DNA from: Candidatus Peregrinibacteria bacterium
GTDB lineage: Bacteria > Patescibacteriota > Gracilibacteria > UBA1369 > LOWO2-01-FULL-3
Assembly: GCA_003566255.1 (NCBI GenBank)
Contig: PXEC01000081.1
Coordinates: forward strand, 1-6,705
Direction of reading: 5' to 3'
Length of the DNA stretch: 6,705 nt
Positions 1-5,807 of this stretch are shown here, in pieces (position 1 is the stretch's first letter; the number at the start of each line of letters is the position of its first letter). A model generated the notes under the pieces. That model searched no databases. It was not told where the DNA came from and worked only from the letters and a program-made list of their open reading frames with translations. The position numbers and the translations under genes were made by a program.

Positions 1-894
1 TAGATAGTTTGTTTTTTTGTGACTGATGTCCAAAAATACAGGACCTTTTTTTAGTTCCGAATAAATCCCTTTCGCTACTACATCTCTTGATGCCAGGTCG
101 TTTTTAAGAAATTTTGTTCCCTGTTTGTTTACTAGTTTCCCCCCTTCTCCCCGGACAGTTTCCGATATCAAAAACATCGGGGAGATTTTTTTTGCGAGTG
201 CCGTGGGGTGGAATTGCATGAATTCCATATCTTTTGTTTTCGCGCCCGCTCTTATTGCCATCGCGATTCCGTCTCCTGTCGCGATTTTCGGATTCGTGGT
301 GTATCTGTAAAGTTGGCCACTTCCTCCTGTTGTCAGAATCGTCTGGTCCGCGAATATGGGGATCGATTTGTTTTTGTGAAGGACAAGGCATCCGTAGCAG
401 GCTTTTTCCGAAATAATCAAATCGAGGGCAAATGTGTCTTCCAAAATTTCTATGTCTGGATGGTTTTTTACCTTTTCCGAAAGCACTTTTTCAATTTCTT
501 TCCCGGTGTGATCACCTATATAGACTATTCTTTTTTCAGAGTGCCCGCCTTCGCGCGTTAGCAAGAGTTTTCCTTTCTTGTTGGCAAATTTGACTCCTCT
601 TTCCATCAGTCTTTGAATTGCTTTCGGAGCTTTTTTTACCATAAACTCAACGGCCTTTTTATTGTTTCTGCCGGATCCTGTTGCGAGCGTGTCGTTTATA
701 TGTTTTTCGAAGTTGTCTGTTTTGGAAATCACTGTTGCGATCCCGCCTTGCGCGAAGTTTGTGCCGGAATCTATGCTTTTTTTCTTTGTGACGATGGTTA
801 CTTTTCCTTTTTTCGCTGCGTTTAGGGCAAAATTAAGCCCGGCAATGCCGGATCCTATGACTAGAAAATTTGTACGGATTTTGTTGTTTGACAT
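1..894 (-). CDS. nadB: L-aspartate oxidase, N-terminal 298 residues (cut by left edge)
   Basis: This flavoenzyme oxidises L-aspartate to iminoaspartate, which quinolinate synthase (NadA) uses in de novo NAD synthesis; it is cytosolic and FAD-bound, and the family can pass electrons to oxygen or fumarate. I translated the frame by hand from ATG at 894 to base 1 and found no stop or frameshift. Visible motifs: the FAD dinucleotide-binding GSGIAG near residues 14-19, FAQGGIA at 47-53, LTREGGHS at 112-119, TTGGSGQLYRYTTNP from 188, MEFMQFHPTAL at 223-233, SETVRGEGG around 244-252, ASRD with R270, and FLDISHK just before the edge. These follow E. coli NadB closely, including the FHPTA histidine and PRD-type arginine. 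Full-length NadB is usually somewhat over 500 residues, so about 40% is missing downstream. No Shine-Dalgarno precedes the start. The alternative, a succinate dehydrogenase/fumarate reductase flavoprotein, fits less well. Confidence 0.93.
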   Translation of the reverse strand, partial: MSNNKIRTNFLVIGSGIAGLNFALNAAKKGKVTIVTKKKSIDSGTNFAQGGIATVISKTDNFEKHINDTLATGSGRNNKKAVEFMVKKAPKAIQRLMERGVKFANKKGKLLLTREGGHSEKRIVYIGDHTGKEIEKVLSEKVKNHPDIEILEDTFALDLIISEKACYGCLVLHKNKSIPIFADQTILTTGGSGQLYRYTTNPKIATGDGIAMAIRAGAKTKDMEFMQFHPTALAKKISPMFLISETVRGEGGKLVNKQGTKFLKNDLASRDVVAKGIYSELKKGPVFLDISHKKTNYL

Positions 895-903
895 CGTGGT
901 TGG

Positions 904-932
904 ATTCTATCTATATCCACAGATTTTTACAA
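904..932 (-). promoter_or_regulatory. Candidate sigma-70-type promoter for nadB
   Basis: Read on the minus strand, TTGTAA (927-932) and TAGAAT (904-909) are separated by 17 bp, matching the -35 and -10 consensus at 4/6 and 5/6 positions. Only nine bases lie between the -10 element and the nadB ATG, so transcription would begin within one to three bases of the start codon. That agrees with the absence of a Shine-Dalgarno sequence. The match is by eye and untested. Confidence 0.45.
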
Positions 933-936
933 AGAT

Positions 937-952
937 AAAACTCAAGAGTTTT
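937..952. promoter_or_regulatory. 16-bp inverted repeat, possible operator upstream of nadB
   Basis: AAAACTC-AA-GAGTTTT is a perfect 7-bp dyad around a two-base centre. It lies 4 bp upstream of the candidate nadB -35 element and about 45 bp upstream of the candidate trhP -35. The loop is too short for a stable RNA hairpin in that form, so a DNA-binding site is the more natural reading. NAD synthesis genes are often repressor-controlled (NiaR, NrtR, NadQ), but I do not recognise this as the site of any of them. It could be chance in AT-rich DNA. Confidence 0.3.
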
Positions 953-997
953 TCCCGGAAGTCGTGCTCCTTTGGAAAATCATCATTAGTATTATTT

Positions 998-1025
998 TTG
1001 ACAATTTGGAACTTTGAGGTAGTAT
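998..1025 (+). promoter_or_regulatory. Candidate sigma-70-type promoter for trhP
   Basis: A perfect TTGACA (998-1003) is followed, after 16 bp, by TAGTAT (1020-1025; 4/6 to TATAAT). Nine bases then separate it from the ATG at 1035, the same spacing seen at nadB. If used, the transcript would start at about 1032-1034, making it leaderless or nearly so. It would also place the upstream TTG at 1029 outside the mRNA. The GAGG at 1016-1019 is then promoter spacer rather than a ribosome-binding site. Confidence 0.45.
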
Positions 1026-1034
1026 TTTTTGGCT

Positions 1035-2303
1035 ATGGAGAAATCGGGATTTAAAAAAAGGTTTAAGCGTCCTGAACTGCTTTTGCCCGCGGGAAATCTT
1101 TCCAAATTAAAGGTGGGGCTTGCGTATGGGGGCGATGCTTTCTATATGGGTTTCACCCCCTTTAGTTTGCGTTGCAATGATAACGGGTTTTCGATGGACG
1201 AGTTGGTGGAAGGCGTTAAATTGATTCGCGAGAGGGGAAAGGTCTTTTATCTCACTATGAATCTGTTTCCGCGCAGTGAAAAAATAGACGTACTCAAGAA
1301 GCATATTTTGTTTGTTAAAAAGGAAATACGGCCCGATGCTTTGATCGTCGCGGACCCCGGAGTTTTTGAGATGGTCCGTGAATATTATCCGGAGGCTGTT
1401 ATCCATATGTCTGTCCAGGCGAACATATCGAATTATCGTGCTGTGGATTTTTGGTGGAAACAAGGAGCGAAGCGTGTAATTTTGCCACGTGAGCTGACTT
1501 TGAAGGATATCCGCGATATTCATGCGAAAGTTCCCGACATGGAACTGGAGTTTTTTGTTCATGGAGCCATTTGTATGGCATACAGCGGCAGGTGCATGCT
1601 TTCCAATTACATGACGGGAAGGGATTCCAATCAAGGGGCATGTTCACATAGCTGTAGGTGGAAATACAAGGTTTTGGAGGAAGAAAAGCGCCCCGGGGAG
1701 TTTTATGAGGTGCAAGAGGATGAGAGTGGAACTTATTTTATGAATTCGAAGGATAATTGCATGCTTCCTTATTTGAAGGACCTGATAGAGGCGGGGATTT
1801 GCAGTTTTAAGATTGAGGGACGGAACAAGACGGAATATTATCTTTCAACTGTCGCTAAGGCATACAAAAAAGCCATCGATGACGTGATGGAGGGGAAGGA
1901 TTTTGATGAGACTTTGCTTGATGAGGTCGCAAAAACGGCCAATAGGGGATTTATCCCCGGTTATCTTTTCGGTTTTCCGGGAAACTATAACGATACTTAT
2001 TTTGAGGATAGCTCTCCGATGCAGACACATAAGTTTGCGGGTATCGTGACGGGAGGTGTTCCGCGAAGGGATCATGCCGGTTTGCAGAGTGATGATTTAT
2101 ATGAAGTTGACATTCGTAATAGGTTGGATTCCGGAGACGAAGTGGAAATCATGACTCCGGAGGAACAATTCATACTGAAGATAGATGAAATGTTTGATCT
2201 TGAAGGAAATCGGTTGGAATCCGTTCATGGGGGAGCGGGGGATCGTGTGTTAAAGCTTAAAAAAGGAATCCCCGAGGGATCCATGATAAGAATCAAAGCT
2301 TAA
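1035..2303 (+). CDS. trhP: tRNA 5-hydroxyuridine synthesis protein TrhP (U32 family)
   Basis: TrhP (formerly YegQ in E. coli) works in hydroxylation of uridine 34 in tRNA to 5-hydroxyuridine, the precursor of cmo5U/mcmo5U; in E. coli this needs prephenate and an Fe-S cluster. Numbering from a TTG at 1029, the conserved start KRPELLLPAGN is at residues 13-23, followed by SVQAN (128-132), ILPREL (151-156), and the U32 signature from E174 through C182, G187, C189 and S192. C182, C189, C205 and C244 match the spacing of the four cluster cysteines known in the U32 protein UbiU. RPGEF, GTYFMNSKD and FKIEGR follow, as in YegQ. Length is 422 residues against about 450. I chose ATG 1035 because the candidate promoter leaves almost no leader; TTG 1029, nine bases after GAGG, is the alternative and adds two residues. 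'Collagenase/peptidase U32' labels would be misleading. RlhA is a less likely paralogue. Confidence 0.88.
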   Translation: MEKSGFKKRFKRPELLLPAGNLSKLKVGLAYGGDAFYMGFTPFSLRCNDNGFSMDELVEGVKLIRERGKVFYLTMNLFPRSEKIDVLKKHILFVKKEIRPDALIVADPGVFEMVREYYPEAVIHMSVQANISNYRAVDFWWKQGAKRVILPRELTLKDIRDIHAKVPDMELEFFVHGAICMAYSGRCMLSNYMTGRDSNQGACSHSCRWKYKVLEEEKRPGEFYEVQEDESGTYFMNSKDNCMLPYLKDLIEAGICSFKIEGRNKTEYYLSTVAKAYKKAIDDVMEGKDFDETLLDEVAKTANRGFIPGYLFGFPGNYNDTYFEDSSPMQTHKFAGIVTGGVPRRDHAGLQSDDLYEVDIRNRLDSGDEVEIMTPEEQFILKIDEMFDLEGNRLESVHGGAGDRVLKLKKGIPEGSMIRIKA

Positions 2304-4021
2304 AACTGGAGAATTCTATTTGTGTCTTTTTCCAGGTTGTTTGTTCTTTCAAGAGTGAAGTCCGCAATTTCCAGATAGATAGGGTGTCTCTCTTTGTAAA
2401 GTTTTTTCATTTCTTCTTCCAATGTTTTTTCTTTCGTCAGGCGAGGGCGAAGAGAACTGGTTTTCAGATATTTTGTGCAATCTTCGGGTTTTCTGTGTAG
2501 ATATATTATTCTCCCCAGCTTTTTTAAATTATCCCTGTTTTCTTTGTTCAGAACTGCGCCTCCTCCTGTTGATATCACAGTTTTTTTGTTATGATTCGCA
2601 ATCCTTGTCCTTAATTCTTTTATTTTGTTTTTCTCCAGTTTGCGGAAATGGTTCCAGCCTTTTTTTTCAATAATTTTCTTTGTTGTCATTTTTTCTTCCT
2701 TTTCTATTTCCCGATCCGTGTCTATAAAATTAAATTTAAGTTTTTTGGCTAGCGCTTCCCCGATTTTGGTTTTTCCACTGCCCCGTAGTCCGATTAAGAT
2801 TATGTTTGAAGGAGGTTTTAACCTAGAAAGATCTTCCCAAAAGGTTGTATAACTTTTTGATACACACTCGGGATTTTCTATCTTCAGGTTTATGTTTGGT
2901 AATACTCCCTGAAGAATAGCGAATGACATTGCGATCCTGTGGTCGTTATAGGTCGAGATGGAAATGTCGCGAAGGGGGGCTTTTCCTTTTTCTATTGAAA
3001 TAGAGTCCTTGTCGGTTTTTATTTTTGCTCCTAGTTTTGTAAGTTCGTTTTTTAGTGCCAGGATCCTGTCACATTCTTTTAATCTCAGAGTCGCTATGTT
3101 TTTTATGATGGTTCTTCCCTCTGTTTGAGAGCTTAGAACAGCAAAAGTCGGGACCAGGTCCGGGGTGTCGTTCATATCTACTGTTCCAAGGGATTTTAAT
3201 TTTTTTGGAGACGTGATCAGAACGCCCTTTTCTTGTTCTTCTATTTTACATCCCATTCTTTCCAGGTAGGTAAGGAATTTTATATCACCTTGAATAGATT
3301 TTTTGTTCAATCCGAGTAAAAACACTTTTTCTCCCGGTCTTAGAGCTACATACGCCCCCATATATGATGCCGATGTCGCGTCACTTTCTATTGTGTAGCT
3401 TTTTGGCACTGAGTGTTCTTCTATAATTGGTTCTATCTTGAAATTTCTGAAATTTTTGCAGACTGTTATATTTTTAGGGGGAATTCCAAAGTTTCTCATC
3501 AACTTCAGGGTCATATCAATATACGGTTTTGAGCAAACTTTGTGTTCAACTTTTATCTCGGTCGGGTTTTCCAAAAATGGTCCTATCATGAGGATTGCAG
3601 ATAAAAATTGACTACTTGTGCGTCCGGTCATTTTTATTTTTCCGCCTCTCGGTTTTGAAGGAAGAATTTTTACCGGAAGTCGATTTTTGGGGCTTTCTAT
3701 TTTTGCGCCCAATTGTTTCAGGGTGTCCAGAAGTTCCTGAACGGGTCTTTCTCTCATGCGTTTTTCTCCGTCTATCACAACCGTCTTTCCGGTTAATGTC
3801 GCTGTTGCTATTAGAAATCTTGTGATCGTCCCGGCATTTCCTGTGTGGATTTTTACCGACTTCGCGGAAGATTTCAATTTCTCCAAGCCTTCACTCATAT
3901 ATTTTGTGTCGTCGCAGTCGGGGATGTTTTTCAGGGTTGTTTTTCCGCCGGTCAAAAAATTCAGTATTAACGCTCTGTTCGCGATACTTTTTGACCCCGG
4001 GATTTTCAGTTTTACGGGCAT
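2300..4021 (-). CDS. aroA-aroK: Fused EPSP synthase (AroA) and shikimate kinase (AroK)
   Basis: One 573-residue protein joins the sixth and fifth steps of the shikimate pathway. Residues 1-402 are 3-phosphoshikimate 1-carboxyvinyltransferase: PGSKS..NR at 8-16, GNAGT at 61-65, RERP at 90-93, TSSQF at 135-139, TPDLVP with likely catalytic D288, KECDR at 315-319, NDHR at 359-362, and K389 near the end. Residues 405-573 are shikimate kinase: Walker A GLRGSGKT at 411-418, DTD at 434-436, FR at 459-460, TGGG at 485-488, the lid LRPRL at 524-528, and ERHPIY from 544. The linker is only about three residues (PPS), and both active sites look complete, so both halves are probably functional. KECDR has Cys where Ser or Thr is usual. 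The start overlaps aroB by 10 bases with no clear Shine-Dalgarno, suggesting translational coupling. The stop overlaps that of convergent trhP. Confidence 0.93.
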   Translation of the reverse strand: MPVKLKIPGSKSIANRALILNFLTGGKTTLKNIPDCDDTKYMSEGLEKLKSSAKSVKIHTGNAGTITRFLIATATLTGKTVVIDGEKRMRERPVQELLDTLKQLGAKIESPKNRLPVKILPSKPRGGKIKMTGRTSSQFLSAILMIGPFLENPTEIKVEHKVCSKPYIDMTLKLMRNFGIPPKNITVCKNFRNFKIEPIIEEHSVPKSYTIESDATSASYMGAYVALRPGEKVFLLGLNKKSIQGDIKFLTYLERMGCKIEEQEKGVLITSPKKLKSLGTVDMNDTPDLVPTFAVLSSQTEGRTIIKNIATLRLKECDRILALKNELTKLGAKIKTDKDSISIEKGKAPLRDISISTYNDHRIAMSFAILQGVLPNINLKIENPECVSKSYTTFWEDLSRLKPPSNIILIGLRGSGKTKIGEALAKKLKFNFIDTDREIEKEEKMTTKKIIEKKGWNHFRKLEKNKIKELRTRIANHNKKTVISTGGGAVLNKENRDNLKKLGRIIYLHRKPEDCTKYLKTSSLRPRLTKEKTLEEEMKKLYKERHPIYLEIADFTLERTNNLEKDTNRILQF

Positions 4022-4992
4022 TTTTCTTTGTGAATTGTTACTGATCCTATACTTGTGGGAAGAATAAAGTTTATATGCCCCCCTTCATTTTTTTTATCTC
4101 CGATTATTTCCTTCAGGGGTAATCTTTTCATTGTGGAAACGGGAAGTCCCGCGGCGATGAGCAAATTTTTTATTCTTTCTGCTTCGGATTTTTTTAGTAT
4201 TCCTTTTTCTACTGCCATTTTGTTGGCAAGTACCATACCGATGCTTATAGCGTGGCCGTGCAGAAGTTTGTAATCTGAAAGTCTCTCCAATGCGTGACCG
4301 TAGCTGTGCCCATAGTTAAGGATCATGCGCAGATTTTTCTCTTTTTCGTCTTGTTTCACTATTTCACTTTTTATTGCTACTGCGCGTTTTATTATGTACG
4401 TTAGCGTTTTTTTGTCTAAAGAAAGGATTTTTTGCATATTTTGTTCAATAAATTTGAACAACTTTTTGTCCGCTATTACCGCACACTTTATTATTTCCGC
4501 GAGACCGTTTCTGATGTGTTTTTTTGGAAGGGTTTTTAGAAAATCGACTTCTGTCACTATCAGTTTTGGACGGGTTATTGTCCCAATCATATTTTTTCCC
4601 TCGGGAATGTTTATTCCTGTTTTTCCGCCCACCGAGGAGTCTGCCATCGCAAGTAGTGTTGTGGGAATTTGTATACAGGGAATGCCTCTCATATATATTG
4701 CCGCCAGAAAACCTCCAACATCTCCCACGACGCCACCTCCCAAGGCGATGACCGCGTCCTTGCGATTGAACCCTTTTTGCGAGAGTTGTGAGGCCAATTG
4801 TTCGATGCTCTCAAGTGTTTTATGTTTTTCTCCGGCCGGAAATGACGCCATGTCCGCTTTCACCCCGTTTTTCCGTAGATCTCTCAGCAATTTTGTGCCA
4901 TAGAGTTTTTCTACTGTTGAATCCGTTATCAAGCAGTATTTTTTACCGATCTTTTTCTTCTTCAATTCTTTTGCCAATTTCTCCGTTTTCAT
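4012..4992 (-). CDS. aroB: 3-dehydroquinate synthase
   Basis: AroB converts DAHP to 3-dehydroquinate, the second shikimate step, using NAD and a divalent metal. The 326-residue protein shows PAGEKHKTL (52-60), the NAD-binding GGGVVGDVGGF (85-95), PTTLLAMADSSVGGKT (110-125), GKNMIG (132-137), and metal ligands E166 (GLAEIIK), H229 (NYGH) and H245 (LLHGHA), plus the conserved DKK at 299-301. It is shorter than the usual 350-360 residues: the first beta strand seen in E. coli AroB is missing, and it ends soon after the last conserved strand. The start is fixed by an ATGA overlap with the aroF stop (4989-4992), so an upstream start would have to run well into aroF. Its own last codons overlap aroA-aroK. 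The catalytic core looks intact. Confidence 0.95.
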   Translation of the reverse strand: MKTEKLAKELKKKKIGKKYCLITDSTVEKLYGTKLLRDLRKNGVKADMASFPAGEKHKTLESIEQLASQLSQKGFNRKDAVIALGGGVVGDVGGFLAAIYMRGIPCIQIPTTLLAMADSSVGGKTGINIPEGKNMIGTITRPKLIVTEVDFLKTLPKKHIRNGLAEIIKCAVIADKKLFKFIEQNMQKILSLDKKTLTYIIKRAVAIKSEIVKQDEKEKNLRMILNYGHSYGHALERLSDYKLLHGHAISIGMVLANKMAVEKGILKKSEAERIKNLLIAAGLPVSTMKRLPLKEIIGDKKNEGGHINFILPTSIGSVTIHKEKCP

Positions 4993-5759
4993 ATGCTTTT
5001 GTTCATGGCTTTAACGATCGGTTTTATGTTTCTCATTAGTGTTTCAAGTTCTTTCAGGTTTAGTTGCTGTTGAGAGTCGGATAATGCGTTTTCAGGGGAA
5101 GGGTGAACTTCTATCATGAAGCCGTCCGCTCCCGCCGCGATGGCGGCTTTTGTCATCGGCTCTATCAGTGATTTTTTCCCTGTCCCGTGTGAAGGGTCCA
5201 CAATTATCGGGAGACTGCTCAATTCCTTTACCAACGGAATTGTTGCCAGCGTGAGGGTGTTTCTGGTCTCTTTTTCGAAGGTTCTTATGCCCCGTTCGCA
5301 TAGTATTATCCGGGTGTTTCCGTGAATCAAAATGTGCTCCGCGGCAAAAAGCAATTCCTCTATTGTGGCGTTGGATCCTCTTTTCAGTAGAACGGGTTTT
5401 TTGAGTTTTCCAAGTTCTTTCAAAAGTTCGAAGTTTTGCATATTGCGGGCTCCGACTTGAAGGATGTCCGCGTGTTCGGCCACTAAATCCGCATCTCTTA
5501 TGCCCATCACTTCCGTCACTGTGGAAAGATCGTGTCTGTCTGCCGTTTCTTTCAAAATTTTTAGGCCTTTTTTGCCCAGTCCCTGGAAAGAATGTGGACA
5601 GGTTCGGGGTTTGTATGCCCCTCCTCTCATTATTTTTATCCCCAGTTTTTTAAGTTTGACTCCCACTTTCTCCATCTGTTCTTCTGATTCTATCGCGCAG
5701 GGCCCCGCGATCACCGCAATTTCGTTCTTGCCTATCTCTATGTTTTTTAGTTTTATCAT
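4989..5759 (-). CDS. aroF: DAHP synthase, type I-beta, catalytic core only
   Basis: This enzyme condenses phosphoenolpyruvate and erythrose 4-phosphate to DAHP, the committed step of aromatic biosynthesis. Motifs in the 256 residues: AGPC with metal ligand C21 (18-21), RGGAYKPRT (45-53), QVGARNMQNF (101-110), LLKRG (124-128), CERGIRTFE (154-162), DPSHGTG with H191 (188-194), E217 (EVHP) and D228 (DSQQQL). The four metal ligands have the same relative spacing as I recall for the Thermotoga enzyme. There is no N-terminal ACT-like domain (as in Thermotoga) and no chorismate mutase domain (as in Bacillus), so allosteric feedback through an attached domain is not expected; archaeal core-only enzymes are similar. 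It is the first gene of the operon and overlaps aroB by four bases. KDO-8-phosphate synthase is a relative, but the motifs and aro context favour DAHP synthase. The symbol aroF follows common usage; aroA(G) is a synonym in some species. Confidence 0.94.
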   Translation of the reverse strand: MIKLKNIEIGKNEIAVIAGPCAIESEEQMEKVGVKLKKLGIKIMRGGAYKPRTCPHSFQGLGKKGLKILKETADRHDLSTVTEVMGIRDADLVAEHADILQVGARNMQNFELLKELGKLKKPVLLKRGSNATIEELLFAAEHILIHGNTRIILCERGIRTFEKETRNTLTLATIPLVKELSSLPIIVDPSHGTGKKSLIEPMTKAAIAAGADGFMIEVHPSPENALSDSQQQLNLKELETLMRNIKPIVKAMNKSI

Positions 5760-5766
5760 GGTCTTA

Positions 5767-5795
5767 ATGATACTGAAGGTGTATTATTTTGCCAA
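5767..5795 (-). promoter_or_regulatory. Candidate sigma-70-type promoter for the aroF-aroB-aroA-aroK operon
   Basis: On the minus strand TTGGCA (5790-5795) and TATCAT (5767-5772) are exactly 17 bp apart and match the -35 and -10 consensus at 5/6 positions each. Seven bases (5760-5766) then lead to the aroF ATG, so the start-codon A is itself a plausible transcription start. No Shine-Dalgarno is present upstream. The element fills much of the 48-bp gap to the divergent tatD gene, so its own promoter must overlap it or lie inside aroF. Confidence 0.5.
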
Positions 5796-5807
5796 TAAAG
5801 ATTTTTT

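Noticed and set aside
1..894. Succinate dehydrogenase or fumarate reductase flavoprotein.
   Set aside because: FAQGGIA, LTREGGHS and MEFMQFHPTAL in this combination follow L-aspartate oxidase; no frd/sdh partner genes are visible.
942..986. A 14-codon minus-strand mini-frame upstream of nadB with an AAAGGAG inside it, as a possible leader peptide.
   Set aside because: The better nadB promoter lies downstream of it, the Shine-Dalgarno-like sequence is inside rather than before it, and the peptide has no attenuation-like composition.
1035..2303. Calling the U32 gene a protease or collagenase.
   Set aside because: The four-cysteine pattern and close match to YegQ/TrhP point to tRNA hydroxylation; protease activity is an old family label not supported by these motifs.
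4325..4903. A 192-codon open frame on the plus strand.
   Set aside because: It lies wholly inside aroB on the opposite strand, has a Phe/Ser-rich translation typical of a reversed Lys/Glu-rich gene, and matches no family; aroB has all its motifs.
672..5376. Five GGATCC sites across the window.
   Set aside because: Slightly more than chance would give, but most lie in coding sequence and no spacing or modification-system gene accompanies them.
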